Source: Caulobacter sp. Root655 (lineage in GTDB: Bacteria; Pseudomonadota; Alphaproteobacteria; Caulobacterales; Caulobacteraceae). From it: a stretch of 64,000 nucleotides of DNA. Shown here one piece after another: positions 26,157-34,878 of the stretch. The DNA lies in contig NZ_LMHC01000001.1 in assembly GCF_001427665.1 (NCBI RefSeq), forward strand, positions 102,802 through 166,801, in the 5' to 3' direction. Position numbers and translations under genes: made by a program. Below the pieces are notes generated by a model. That model was given only the letters and a program-made list of their open reading frames with translations, did not search any database and was not told the origin of the DNA. The number at the start of each line of letters is the position of its first letter. Positions within the stretch are counted from its first letter, which is position 1.

Positions 26157-27367
26157 TAGACGGTCTCGTAGACGCTGGCCAAGGCCATCACCAGGGCCAG
26201 GGCGATGATCCCGACCAGGACGGCGATCGCGGCGATGGCCAGGGGCTCGACCAGGGCGGTCATGCGCTTGACCCCGTCGCGGACGCGGTCTTCGTAGCTG
26301 GCCGCCATGTGCGCGAACATGGCCGGCAAGGAGCCCGAGCGCTGGCCAGCCCGGACCAGGCTGAGATCCATGGGCGTCAGGCGGGTGTGGCGCGCCAGCC
26401 CGTCGGCGACGGCGACGCCGGACCGTAGCTCGCCCTCGAAGGCGCGCAGGCCCTCATGGAAGGGTCCCGGCGGCACGCTGGTCCGGGCCAAGGCGGCGGT
26501 GGACAGCAACGGCGCGTCCTGGGCAAGGCCGAACGCCATCAGCCGAGCCCACAGGCCGATCTCCCGCTCGCGCAGCAGCGCGCCGAGCAGGGGTGTTCGC
26601 CGCGCGAGGTCGTAGAGCTGGGCTCGGCCGGCCGGCCGGCCGAACACAGCCACGCCAGCCGTGACCAGGCCGGCCAGCAACAGGCCCAGCCACAGGGCGT
26701 GGGCGTTGACGAACATCCCGAGGTCGAGGACCAAGCGCGAGATCAGCGGCATCCGCCCGGCGCTGGGGTCCAACATGGTCGCGAAGCGCGGCACGATCTC
26801 CACGAAGATGAACCCGACGGCGGCCACGCCAGCGCAGGCCAGGAAGGCCGGGTAGGTCAGGGCGTTGACGATGTCGCGCCGCAGACGGTCTTCGTCGGCC
26901 ATCTGGTCGGCGGCGTCGGACAGCACCTGGGCGATGCGGCCGGACGCCTCGCCGATACGGGCCATGGCGTAGACGTAGCGCGGAAAGCCGGGCGCGTGGG
27001 TCTCCAGGGCCTGGGCGAAGGGCTCGCCATGCCGAAGCGCCTGGATGACGGCGGCGAACTGGCGGGCGCCGCGGCTGGCCTCGATGCCCAGGGCGGCCGT
27101 CTCCATCGCCTCCAGCAGCGGCACGCCGGCCTTCAGCATCAGGCCCAGCTGGCGCAGCAGCAGCACCCGTTCGGCGAGTCGCAGGTCGCGATCGGCGGTC
27201 CTCGCGCCGCCAGGGGCCACGGGCGACAAGCGCGTCACCGTCAGGCCCTCGGCGGCCAGGACGCGAAGGACGGCCGCCTCGCTGGCGCCGCCGACCACGT
27301 CGCTGACCACCCGGCCATCGCGGGCCACGGCCCGATAGCGAAAACGAAGCTCGCCTGGCGCCGACAT
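26153..27367 (-). CDS. gspF: type II secretion inner-membrane platform protein GspF
   Basis: 404 residues. Two T2SSF domains flank membrane helices: the first holds LLLRQLGLMLKAGVPLLEAM and GEPFAQALETHAPGFP, the second FEGELRSGVAVADGLARHTRLTP and AASYEDRVRDGVKRMTALVEPL. GspF is the central platform protein that couples GspE to pseudopilus growth. The ATG at 27367 lies 2 bases after the gspE stop. Confidence 0.95.
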   Translation of the reverse strand: MSAPGELRFRYRAVARDGRVVSDVVGGASEAAVLRVLAAEGLTVTRLSPVAPGGARTADRDLRLAERVLLLRQLGLMLKAGVPLLEAMETAALGIEASRGARQFAAVIQALRHGEPFAQALETHAPGFPRYVYAMARIGEASGRIAQVLSDAADQMADEDRLRRDIVNALTYPAFLACAGVAAVGFIFVEIVPRFATMLDPSAGRMPLISRLVLDLGMFVNAHALWLGLLLAGLVTAGVAVFGRPAGRAQLYDLARRTPLLGALLREREIGLWARLMAFGLAQDAPLLSTAALARTSVPPGPFHEGLRAFEGELRSGVAVADGLARHTRLTPMDLSLVRAGQRSGSLPAMFAHMAASYEDRVRDGVKRMTALVEPLAIAAIAVLVGIIALALVMALASVYETVY

Positions 27368-27369
27368 GG

Positions 27370-29055
27370 TCAGGCCGTTTCCAGGGGCGTTTCGGCCGGG
27401 GCGGCGATACGGCTGATCTCGGCCAGGGTGGTCAAGCCGAGTCGGGCCTTGGCGACCCCATCCTCGAACAGGTTGATGAAGCCTCGGCGGCGCGCCGCCC
27501 GCTCCATCGCCGCCTCATCGGCGCCGTCGCGGATGCAGCGTTCCAAAGCCGCGTCGCCATCGGCGATTTCATAGAGGCCAAAGCGGCCCAGATAGCCGGT
27601 TCCCGCGCAGCGTTCGCAGCCGACCGGCTCGGCCCAGCGGCCCGGCTCGTCAGCAGTGACGACACCCCATTCGGCGGCGGCGCGCTCGTGGACCGCCGCC
27701 TGGGCCGGATCGCTGGGCCGGGTGCAATGAACGCAAAGGCGGCGCGCCAGCCGTTGGCCGACCACGCCGCGGACGACGTCGGCCAGCAGGAATCCCTCGA
27801 CGCCCAGGTCCTTGAGCCGGGCGACGGCCGCCAGCGCCGAATTGGTGTGGACCGTGGAGATCACCATGTGCCCGGTCAGGGCGGCCTGAATGGCGATCCG
27901 CGCCGTCTCGGGGTCGCGAATCTCGCCGACCATGATGACGTCGGGGTCCTGGCGCAGGATCGACCGCAGGCCCGCCGCGAAGGTCAGGCCGATATCGCCG
28001 CGCGCCTGCACCTGGACCACCCCCGGCAGATCGAATTCGATGGGGTCCTCGATGGTGACGATCTTGCGCGCGCCGTTGTGAAGGTGAGTCAGCAACCGGT
28101 AGATGGTCGTGGTCTTGCCCGAGCCGGTCGGCCCCGAGACCAGCACCACGCCGTTCGGCTTTTCCACCATGGCGACCAGGCGGTGCGCGCGATCGGCGTC
28201 GAGGCCCAGTTCGGCCAGGGTCTGAAGGCGGCTCGACTTGCCCAGCAACCGCAGCACCAGGGATTCCCCCCAGGCCGAAGGCAGGGTCGAAACGCGCAGG
28301 TCGAGCTCCTGGCCCGCGACGCGGATCGACTGGCGGCCATCCTGCGGCAGGCGCCGTTCGCCGATGTCCATGCCCGACAGCAGCTTGATCCGCGAGCACA
28401 CCGCGTCGAAATCGGCGCGCGGACCGGCCCGCATGTCAACCAGTTGCCCGTCGATGCGCATCCGCACAACGAACCGGCGCTCGAACGGCTCGAGATGCAC
28501 GTCGGAGGCCCGACGGTTCAGCGCTTCGGCGAACAGGCCGTTGACGAAGTCGATGACCGGCGCTTCGAGCGCCAGCTCGCGCAGGCGCGCCGCGTCGCTG
28601 GTCGCGCCGTGCTCGAGACCGGCGGTCGCGCCCGGTCGAAAACCGTCGATGAAGGCGCGCGACGCCAGATGGTAGGCGACCGGTTCGTCGGTCAGTTGGG
28701 CCAGTCGCTCGCGGAGCAGGGGGGCCAGAGGATCGAGCGCCGCGCAGAACAGGCGCCCCTCCGCCCCGCGCCAGGCGACGGCTTCGCGGTCGGCCCACCA
28801 GATCCTGGGGCCGGCGTCGGCGAGGAAGGCCTCGACCGCCTGGGCGGTGGGACGCGCCTCGGCGGGCAGGACGGGAACGTCCAGCTGTCGCGACAGGACG
28901 GCCAGCAGGTCGGCCTCGGCCACGGCGCCAAGCCGCAGCAGCAGCCCGCCCAGGCGTCCCCCGATCTCGGTCTGCAACGTCAGCGCCGACGACAGGTCGC
29001 GGTCCGCGATCAGGCCTTCGGCTCTCAGCAGTTCGCCCAGCCTACGTGTTTCCAT
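27370..29055 (-). CDS. gspE: type II secretion ATPase GspE
   Basis: 561 residues. An N-terminal GspE/PilB domain is followed by the ATPase core: Walker A VSGPTGSGKTTTIYRLL (about residue 310), the Asp box TIEDPIEF, Walker B PDVIMVGEIRDPETA (about 375) and the His box MVISTVHTNSA. The tetracysteine zinc motif CVHC...CERC is complete. It drives pseudopilus assembly from the cytoplasm. It heads the minus-strand E-F-O-I block; the promoter should lie in 29056-29204. Confidence 0.97.
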   Translation of the reverse strand: METRRLGELLRAEGLIADRDLSSALTLQTEIGGRLGGLLLRLGAVAEADLLAVLSRQLDVPVLPAEARPTAQAVEAFLADAGPRIWWADREAVAWRGAEGRLFCAALDPLAPLLRERLAQLTDEPVAYHLASRAFIDGFRPGATAGLEHGATSDAARLRELALEAPVIDFVNGLFAEALNRRASDVHLEPFERRFVVRMRIDGQLVDMRAGPRADFDAVCSRIKLLSGMDIGERRLPQDGRQSIRVAGQELDLRVSTLPSAWGESLVLRLLGKSSRLQTLAELGLDADRAHRLVAMVEKPNGVVLVSGPTGSGKTTTIYRLLTHLHNGARKIVTIEDPIEFDLPGVVQVQARGDIGLTFAAGLRSILRQDPDVIMVGEIRDPETARIAIQAALTGHMVISTVHTNSALAAVARLKDLGVEGFLLADVVRGVVGQRLARRLCVHCTRPSDPAQAAVHERAAAEWGVVTADEPGRWAEPVGCERCAGTGYLGRFGLYEIADGDAALERCIRDGADEAAMERAARRRGFINLFEDGVAKARLGLTTLAEISRIAAPAETPLETA

Positions 29056-29103
29056 CCGTAGAGCTTAGCCCGCAATGGATTGGCCGCAAAGGCGAGGCCC
29101 TCG

Positions 29104-29166
29104 GAGCGTTTTCGAGCGAAGTGGATACCGGTTCGCGTGAGGAAAACGCGCCAAGACAAAAGCTAG
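29104..29166. repeat. alphaproteobacterial repeat, copy 2
   Basis: Same orientation as the copy at 25024. The tips are eroded (GAGC and AGCTAG), but GCGTTTTC pairs with GAAAACGC and GCGAA with TTCGC across GTGGATACCGG. It lies between gspE and the MarR gene, so the E-F-O-I block sits between two direct copies. Confidence 0.8.
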
Positions 29167-29204
29167 GACGCCCGGCCTGATGCGATCAGGTCGGGAAGCG
29201 CGCC

Positions 29205-29786
29205 CTAGGCGGCCTTCTTGGCGGCCTTTTCCTTCTTGGGCTTCTTGTCCTTCTTGGCGGCCTTCTCGGCCTTCGGAACCTTGGCCGCCTTCAGTTTCTT
29301 GGCCTTGGCCTCGGGCTCGGCGGCGTGGACGTCGGAGGCCGCCATCTCGGCGAGCAGTTCGAGGAAGCCCGCGCGCTTGCCGGGCTTCAGCAGGGCCAGG
29401 ATGCGGGCGTCGGCCATGGCCACCTTGGGGCGGCTTTCCTCCAGCACGGCCGCGCCGGCCTCGGTCAGGCTGACGGTGTTGGCGCGGGCGTCGAGGTCGG
29501 AGCGATGACGCTCCAGATGCCCCTTGGAGATCATCCGGGCGACCATGTCGGCCAGGGTCGAGCGGTCGATGCCGGTGGCGCGGACCAGGCCCGTCTGGGT
29601 GACGCCCTCGTTCTCGGCGACGGCGGCCAGCACGGCGAACTGCCGCTGGGTGACGCCGCCGGTTCCGCTTTCCTCGACATAGATGTCGAGGGCCAGTTGC
29701 AGCACGCGGTGCAGGAGATGGCTGGGCGAGCGGTCCAGAACCCCGCCCCGATCAGCCCTGTCCTTGTCGCCCTTGGTCTTGGCCAT
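29205..29786 (-). CDS. MarR-family regulator with a lysine/alanine-rich tail
   Basis: 193 residues. The winged helix spans roughly residues 40-125: VTQTGLVRATGIDRSTLADMV recognition region and ERHRSDLDARANTVSLTEAG wing. Residues from about 155 on are almost only K, A and E (KAAKKDKKPKKEKAAKKAA), which is not usual for MarR and resembles a nonspecific DNA-binding tail. The ligand is unknown. The nearest candidate targets are its own promoter and gspE upstream. Confidence 0.88.
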   Translation of the reverse strand: MAKTKGDKDRADRGGVLDRSPSHLLHRVLQLALDIYVEESGTGGVTQRQFAVLAAVAENEGVTQTGLVRATGIDRSTLADMVARMISKGHLERHRSDLDARANTVSLTEAGAAVLEESRPKVAMADARILALLKPGKRAGFLELLAEMAASDVHAAEPEAKAKKLKAAKVPKAEKAAKKDKKPKKEKAAKKAA

Positions 29787-29883
29787 GGTCCGTCGTCCCT
29801 CGTTTCCGCCGACGGACCTTCACGTACCACGGTTCCGCGTCGGTTTAACGACAGATGGTCCGTAGGCGGCCAGTTGGAAAGGG

Positions 29884-30528
29884 CTAGAACCCCGCGTCCG
29901 GCGGTTCCGGGGTCTTGGCCTCGTCGCCCTTGGCCATGTGCTTCATCATGAAGGGCACCTGGCTGAGCGAAAACAGGATGGCCAGCGGCAGCAGGCCGAT
30001 GCGGAACTTGACCCACATGTCGGTGGTCTGGGTCAGGCGGACGATCTCGTTGGCGACCGCGGCGAAGGCGAAATAGCCGCCATAGCGCAGGGTCAGGGTG
30101 CGCCAGGCGGCGTCCGGCAGGTGTACGGCCTCGCCCATCAGGGCCTTGAGCGGCGCGCGATGGGTCAGCACGCCGCCGATCATGAACAGCGCCAAGGCGG
30201 CGTTGACCACCGTCACCTTGATCTTCACGAACACGTCGCTGTGGAACACCAGGCCCAGGGTCCCGAAGATCAGGGCCATGACGCCGGAGAACAGCGGCAG
30301 CAGGGCCACCCGGCGCTCGACCAGATAGCCCAGGACCAGGGCCAGGGCCGAGGCGGCGACCAGCACCCAGGTGGCGGTCTGGAAGTTCTTGGTGGCGAAG
30401 AAGGCCACGGCGAAGGCGATCGGCGCGCCGTAGTCGACGGCGGTGCGCACCCAGGCGGCGTTCTTTTTCTTGATGGGCTCGTTCTTGGAGGGCTCGGGGG
30501 TGGCTTTGGTGGGCGGGATGTCGGTCAT
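29884..30528 (-). CDS. yciB: inner-membrane septation protein YciB/IspZ family
   Basis: 214 residues with five or six membrane helices. The family segments are VDYGAPIAFAVAFFATKNFQTAT, LGLVFHSDVFVKIKVTVVNA and FRIGLLPLAILFSLSQVPFMMKH, each clear. An acidic-basic soluble N-terminal tail of about 25 residues precedes the first helix. It lies 3 bases downstream of ftsY, so they are almost certainly co-transcribed. YciB proteins affect envelope synthesis and septation; the mechanism is not settled. Confidence 0.92.
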   Translation of the reverse strand: MTDIPPTKATPEPSKNEPIKKKNAAWVRTAVDYGAPIAFAVAFFATKNFQTATWVLVAASALALVLGYLVERRVALLPLFSGVMALIFGTLGLVFHSDVFVKIKVTVVNAALALFMIGGVLTHRAPLKALMGEAVHLPDAAWRTLTLRYGGYFAFAAVANEIVRLTQTTDMWVKFRIGLLPLAILFSLSQVPFMMKHMAKGDEAKTPEPPDAGF

Positions 30529-30531
30529 CGC

Positions 30532-31473
30532 TTAGTCCTCCAGTCCCACCAGCGAGCGCGAGAAGGCGCGCGCGTCGAACGGTTGCAGGTCGTCGACGCC
30601 CTCGCCGACCCCGATCAGCTTGATCGGGCTGTCGCTGGCCCGGGCCACGGGCACCAGCACCCCGCCACGCGCCGTGCCGTCCAGCTTGGTCATCACGATG
30701 CCCGAGACCCCGACCTGGTTGCCGAAGATCTTCTCCTGGGCCAGGGCGTTGCGGCCGACCGTGGCGTCCAGCACCAGCAGGGTCTCGTGCGGTGCGTCGG
30801 GATCGACCTTCTTGAGCACCCGGATGACCTTCAGCAGCTCGTCCATCAGGCCCTGCTTGTTCTGCAGCCGGCCGGCGGTGTCGATCAGCACCACGTCATG
30901 GCCTTCCAGCTTGGCCCGCTCCACGGCCTCGTAGGCCAGGGCGGCGGCGTCGGCGCCGGGCGGCCTGGACATGAAATCGGCCCCGGCCCGGTCGGCCCAG
31001 ACCTTCAGCTGCTCGACGGCGGCGGCGCGGAAGGTGTCGCCGGCGGCGATCAGCACCTTGGCGTTCCGGCCGGTCAGGTCGGAGGCGATCTTGCCCAGGG
31101 TGGTGGTCTTGCCCGAGCCGTTGACGCCGATGAACAGCACCACATAGGGCTTGGGCCCCGACAGCGGGTCGAAGGTCCCCTCGCGGTCGACCAGCTCGGC
31201 GGCGACCAGTTCGGCCAGGGCTTCCTTGACCTCGGTCTCGGTCGACGACTTGCCGAACCGCGCCTTGCCGAAGGCGTCGGCGATGCGGGCGGCGATCGTG
31301 GGGCCCAGGTCGGCCTCGATCAGCATCTCTTCCAGCTGGTCCAGCTGCTCCTGGTCCAGCGGCTTCTTGGTGAAGGCGCCGGTGACCTGCTCGGTCATCT
31401 GCTGCGAAGACCGGGCCAGGCCGGACGTCAGGCGCTGGAACCAGCCTTTTTTCTGCTCGGGCTTTTCGCTCAT
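30532..31473 (-). CDS. ftsY: signal recognition particle receptor FtsY
   Basis: 313 residues. NG domain with GVNGSGKTTTLGKIA (G1), AGDTFRAAAVEQL, VVLIDTAGRLQNK (G3), MTKLDGTARGG (G4) and the closing GVGEGVDDLQPFDARAFSRSL. The N-terminal acidic A domain of enteric FtsY is short here, as in most alphaproteobacteria. It targets membrane proteins with SRP. It precedes yciB by 3 bases. Confidence 0.98.
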   Translation of the reverse strand: MSEKPEQKKGWFQRLTSGLARSSQQMTEQVTGAFTKKPLDQEQLDQLEEMLIEADLGPTIAARIADAFGKARFGKSSTETEVKEALAELVAAELVDREGTFDPLSGPKPYVVLFIGVNGSGKTTTLGKIASDLTGRNAKVLIAAGDTFRAAAVEQLKVWADRAGADFMSRPPGADAAALAYEAVERAKLEGHDVVLIDTAGRLQNKQGLMDELLKVIRVLKKVDPDAPHETLLVLDATVGRNALAQEKIFGNQVGVSGIVMTKLDGTARGGVLVPVARASDSPIKLIGVGEGVDDLQPFDARAFSRSLVGLED

Positions 31474-31484
31474 GGCGTTCCTTT

Positions 31485-31533
31485 AGAGCGTGGCAGCCGA
31501 AAGTGTGAGCGGTTTCGGCGACCGCCACGCTCT
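31485..31533. repeat. imperfect nested inverted repeat upstream of ftsY
   Basis: AGAGCGTGGC (31485-31494) pairs with GCCACGCTCT (31524-31533), and inside CCGAAA (31497-31502) pairs with TTTCGG (31513-31518). It begins 12 bases upstream of the ftsY start codon on the other strand and so may fold in the ftsY leader. Confidence 0.7.
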
Positions 31534-31545
31534 CGGATAGTGGGG

Positions 31546-31595
31546 CTAGAGCCTGTCTTTCTCTGATCCAAGCATCAGAGAAAGACAGGCTCTAG
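31546..31595. repeat. 50-base perfect inverted repeat with CTAGAGC tips
   Basis: Two 22-base arms (CTAGAGCCTGTCTTTCTC at the left end) are exact complements around a 6-base CCAAGC loop. The tips are the same CTAGAGC/GCTCTAG as in the repeat at 25024. It lies between divergent ftsY and the 31618 gene. Confidence 0.9.
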
Positions 31596-31617
31596 CGGGC
31601 CGTGGCATGAAACGCCA

Positions 31618-32247
31618 ATGGACGCGCTATCGACCACACTGTTCTGGCTGGATTATGCCGCCGTCGCCGTGTTCGGCGCGACCGGGGCGCTGGCGGCGGC
31701 GCATCGCAAGCACGACATCGTCACCTTCGGCTTCTTCGCCGCCATCACCGGGGTGGGCGGCGGCACCTTGCGCGACCTGCTGATCGGCGCGCCGGTGTTC
31801 TGGATCCAGCGACCGGGCTACGTCGTGGCTTGCCTGACGGCGGCCCTGGCCATCTGGCTGCTGGGCAGGCGCGGCTGGCGGTTCCGGGCTCTGCTGTGGC
31901 TCGACGCCCTGGGCATGGCCGCCTACGCCGTGGTCGGCACGGCCAAGGCGTTGAACCTCGGCGTCCATCCGTTCACGGCCGTGGTGATGGGTGTGCTGAC
32001 CACCGCGTTCGGCGGCGTGATCCGCGACGTGCTGGCCGGGGAGCCCAGCATCCTGCTCCGCCGCGAGATCTACATCACCGCCGCCTTGCTGGGCGCGAGC
32101 GTGTTCGCGCTGCTGACCGGGTTTGGCGTCGCCTTCTGGCCGGCCGGGATCGCCGGCTTCTTCGCCGCCTTCGGCCTGCGGGCCTGCGCGCTCAAGCTCG
32201 GCTGGAGCCTGCCGGGTTTCGCGGGCGGCGAGGACGACGGCGCGTGA
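31618..32247 (+). CDS. TRIC-type cation channel (YicG/UPF0126 family)
   Basis: 209 residues with seven predicted helices and the duplicated family signature: FGFFAAITGVGGGTLRDLLIG in the first half and FTAVVMGVLTTAFGGVIRDVL in the second. Bacterial TRIC homologues are trimeric cation channels of the inner membrane; physiology in bacteria is not settled. The stop overlaps the next start (GTGA). Confidence 0.9.
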   Translation: MDALSTTLFWLDYAAVAVFGATGALAAAHRKHDIVTFGFFAAITGVGGGTLRDLLIGAPVFWIQRPGYVVACLTAALAIWLLGRRGWRFRALLWLDALGMAAYAVVGTAKALNLGVHPFTAVVMGVLTTAFGGVIRDVLAGEPSILLRREIYITAALLGASVFALLTGFGVAFWPAGIAGFFAAFGLRACALKLGWSLPGFAGGEDDGA

Positions 32248-32804
32248 GCGAGGAACGCGAAATCCTCGTTCCGGCCAAAACCGCCGTGGATGTCCTGGTG
32301 CTCACGACGGCCCTGCCCCTGGCCGTCTTCACCCTGGGGTGCTGCCTCAATGTCCTGATCTTTCCCGACTCCGCGCCATCCGTAGACGGCGTGCGGATCC
32401 CGCTCCTGGCGAAGTCGAGCTCCGACGTCGCTGTCGTCTGCGCCCTCCTGGCGGCGGTCACGGTCTGGCTTGGCGCGCGAGGATTCGGCGCCCTGTGGCG
32501 CGCGCTCGAGCGCCGGCCGATGCTCGTGGCCGACGCCGACGGCCTGGCCTTTCACCCCGCCCTCTGCGTCGAGACGACGCCTTGGCGAGACGTCCGCCGC
32601 GTCCGCCAGGCGGGATGGGGAACACCCTACCATCTCGAGATCGAATTGCGGCGACGCGTCTGGGCCGTCGAAGCGCCCCTGACCACCCGACGAATCCGCA
32701 TCGGCGCTCTGTATCTCGGAAACACGGGCTTCGTGCCGCATGAGCTGATTTCGCGCCTCACGGCGCTCGCGGGACGCGGCGAGGATGGACCTCCGGCGCC
32801 CTGA
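32244..32804 (+). CDS. unknown membrane protein with two helices
   Basis: 186 residues, GTG start inside the previous stop. Two N-terminal hydrophobic segments (VLVLTTALPLAVFTLGCCL and DVAVVCALLAAVTVWLG) precede a soluble domain rich in beta pattern: LVADADGLAFHP, TTPWRDVRRVRQAGW, YHLEIELRRRVWAVEAP and TTRRIRIGALYLG. That pattern resembles bacterial PH-like domains. Coupling to the TRIC-type gene suggests a shared function, which is an inference. Confidence 0.7.
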   Translation: MSEEREILVPAKTAVDVLVLTTALPLAVFTLGCCLNVLIFPDSAPSVDGVRIPLLAKSSSDVAVVCALLAAVTVWLGARGFGALWRALERRPMLVADADGLAFHPALCVETTPWRDVRRVRQAGWGTPYHLEIELRRRVWAVEAPLTTRRIRIGALYLGNTGFVPHELISRLTALAGRGEDGPPAP

Positions 32805-32915
32805 TGCGCCCGCCGCGATAGTAAGGCGGCCCTAGTCTCGATATAGTAGTAATTCTTGAGAAAATTCAAATAGATAAGGCAATGTTACGGTCGCCCTGGC
32901 ACAAGCCGGGAGATC

Positions 32916-33308
32916 ATGATGCTGCTACGCCTTGCCTTGCTGAGCCTTGCGCTCGCCCTGCCCGCCAAAGCCCTGGCCGACCCCTGCGTGGCGCCGTTGC
33001 CAGCCGCCTCGACAAGTTTCGAGGGCGTCGTCCGTTATGTCGGCGACGGCGACAGTCTCTGTGTCAGCACGACCTCTGACCCCCGCACCTGGATCGAGGT
33101 GCGCCTCGGCGACTTCTCGGCGCCCGAGCTGCACAGCGCGGCGGGCCCGCGCGCCAAGGCCATGCTCAAGGATCTGACCTACGGCCAGTACCTGACCTGC
33201 CGGGCGGGACGGCAGTCCTATGACCGGGTGGTGGCCCGCTGCCGGCTGAACGGCGCGGGGGTCGGCGACCTGTTGCGGGCGCGGGGCGGGGTCGAAGGCG
33301 GAAACTGA
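32916..33308 (+). CDS. exported small nuclease-like (TNase/OB fold) protein
   Basis: 130 residues. A signal peptide ends LPAKALA/DPC. GVVRYVGDGDSLCV, IEVRLGDFSAPELHS and SYDRVVARCRLNGAGVGDLLRARGG line up with staphylococcal-nuclease motifs (VxDGDT, VRLxGIDAPE, GRxxAxxxLxGxxVNxxLVxxG). The second arginine-rich active-site part is only partly kept, so activity is uncertain. GGGAG lies before the first ATG. An AT-rich patch at 32835-32885 precedes it and may hold the promoter. Confidence 0.75.
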   Translation: MMLLRLALLSLALALPAKALADPCVAPLPAASTSFEGVVRYVGDGDSLCVSTTSDPRTWIEVRLGDFSAPELHSAAGPRAKAMLKDLTYGQYLTCRAGRQSYDRVVARCRLNGAGVGDLLRARGGVEGGN

Positions 33309-33323
33309 CCCAGCGCCGGGGCG

Positions 33324-33776
33324 TCAGGTGTCGTGGTCTGGATGCTGCCTCGAAGCCACCGGCCCCGACGGCCCCAATGGCGGACGCACCGGCATGTCGG
33401 CCAGGTGCTCCATCCAGGCCGGACGGCCCTCGACGGCCAGTTGCACCACCGGCTGGACCTTGGACGGATCGTCGAAGGCGAACACCGCCAGGTCGACGCC
33501 ATCGGGGCTGTAGTCGAAGGTCAGGGGCGTGCCGCAGGCGGCGCAGAAGCCGCGCCGCACCTGGTCCGAACTCTGGAAATGGGCCGGCGCGCCGCGGGTC
33601 CACACCAGGTCCGCCGCCGACACGGTGACCAGCGCCCCGAACGGTCCGGCGAAGGCCTTCTGACACATGCGGCAATGGCAGATCGAGGCTCTCCCGATCT
33701 CGCCCCCATTCTCCCGATTGGAGATCCGGAAGCGGACCGCGCCGCACTGGCAACCACCGGTCAGGGGCTCGGTCAT
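33324..33776 (-). CDS. GFA/CENP-V domain zinc protein
   Basis: 150 residues. The zinc ligands of the glutathione-dependent formaldehyde-activating fold are present: GGCQCGAVRF, CHCRMCQK and GFCAACGTPLTF. These proteins bind zinc and sometimes glutathione adducts; the substrate cannot be told. It is 8 bases downstream of the phosphatase gene on the same strand. Confidence 0.88.
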   Translation of the reverse strand: MTEPLTGGCQCGAVRFRISNRENGGEIGRASICHCRMCQKAFAGPFGALVTVSAADLVWTRGAPAHFQSSDQVRRGFCAACGTPLTFDYSPDGVDLAVFAFDDPSKVQPVVQLAVEGRPAWMEHLADMPVRPPLGPSGPVASRQHPDHDT

Positions 33777-33784
33777 CGGAAACC

Positions 33785-34876
33785 TCAGGGCTTGGTCACG
33801 GGGAGCGGCGTCAGACGGAAGGTCACTTCATAGGCGTCGTGGTCGGACAGCATCGGCCCGCCGGTGACCGAGCCGTCGAACCGCGCCTCCACCCGGATCG
33901 GCCGGATCGACACCCGGTCGCCGTGCTTGAAGCCGATCAGGTCCTGGGTGTCGAGCCAGGGCGCGTCGCCGTCGCCGGAGATCTTGGCGTCGCAGCTGTC
34001 GGGGATCTGCTTGCAGACCTGGCTGACCACCTCGAACGGATAGTCGGCCATCACGTAGTCGTAGCGGTCGGGCGCGTGCATGACGTTGAAGTCGCCGCCG
34101 ACGATCAGCGGCGCGCCGGGCGTGCGGTCGACCTCCATGAAGCGCTTCAGTTCGTCGGCCTGCAGGTGGTGGGCCATGCGGTTGCGGTTGCGCGGCACGC
34201 CCGAGGCGCCCTTGGAGTTCAGGTGGGTGTCGGCGATCTCAACCGGCGTGGGCAGGCCCGGCACCTGCAGGCTGACCAGCATCACCCCCTTGTTGGCCAG
34301 GCAATCAAGGCCCGCGCAGTAGCGATAGGCGTGCGACTTGACCCAGTTGACGGGGTGGTTGCTCAGCACCCACAGGCCGCTGGAGCCCCACTTGCCCCAG
34401 CCCTCGCCCTTGCGGCGGTACTTCACGCGCTTGTAGCGCGGTCGATCTTCCGCGCTGAAAGGGTTGCCGTCGCGCTGCTTCTTCCGGGGGCCCCGGGCGA
34501 CGTAGGGATAGCCGCTGAGCTCGATCAGGTCGGCGGTCTCCTCGCGGAAACCCTCCTGCAGCAGGACGACGTCGGGCTCCACGCCCTTCTCGCGCAGGGC
34601 CGCCAGCTCGCGGCCGATGGCCTTCAGCTTCGAGCCGCGCCCCGAGCGCACCGGCCAGGGCAGGCCCTCGACATTGTAGGTCATGACGCTGAGTTCGACC
34701 GGGTGCATCGGGCCGACCGGCTTGAAGGCGGCCGGCGGCGTGTCCTCTGTGGCCGGGGCCTGGACGGTGGTCGGCTGGGCCGGCTCGACCTGAATGACAG
34801 GCACGCCCTGCGCCAGGGCCGGCGTCGAGGCGAGCACGGCCAGGGCCAGGGCGGCGGTCAGGCCACGCGCCGCCAT
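33785..34876 (-). CDS. exported endonuclease/exonuclease/phosphatase-family protein
   Basis: 363 residues. The signal peptide MAARGLTAALALAVLASTPA ends at ALA/QGV. The EEP fold is shown by VMTYNVEGLPWPV, DVVLLQEGF, ADTHLNSKG, IVGGDFNV and the C-terminal LSDHDAYEV. The presence of MTYNVEGLP and the CAGLDCLANKGVM segment resembles secreted sphingomyelinase-like phosphodiesterases. It lies 2 bases after the mtaB stop, so it is part of the dapF-SDR-mtaB operon. Confidence 0.85.
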   Translation of the reverse strand: MAARGLTAALALAVLASTPALAQGVPVIQVEPAQPTTVQAPATEDTPPAAFKPVGPMHPVELSVMTYNVEGLPWPVRSGRGSKLKAIGRELAALREKGVEPDVVLLQEGFREETADLIELSGYPYVARGPRKKQRDGNPFSAEDRPRYKRVKYRRKGEGWGKWGSSGLWVLSNHPVNWVKSHAYRYCAGLDCLANKGVMLVSLQVPGLPTPVEIADTHLNSKGASGVPRNRNRMAHHLQADELKRFMEVDRTPGAPLIVGGDFNVMHAPDRYDYVMADYPFEVVSQVCKQIPDSCDAKISGDGDAPWLDTQDLIGFKHGDRVSIRPIRVEARFDGSVTGGPMLSDHDAYEVTFRLTPLPVTKP

Positions 34877-34878
34877 CC

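Noticed and set aside
17928..29055. Type IV pilus cluster instead of T2SS
   Set aside because: GspK lacking Glu5, GspG with calcium-loop core, GspL-like layout and the secretin fit T2SS; no PilT, PilM or major pilin is present.
29104..29166. Small RNA gene between gspE and the MarR gene
   Set aside because: The structured sequence is a copy of the dispersed repeat at 25024; no separate promoter could be supported.
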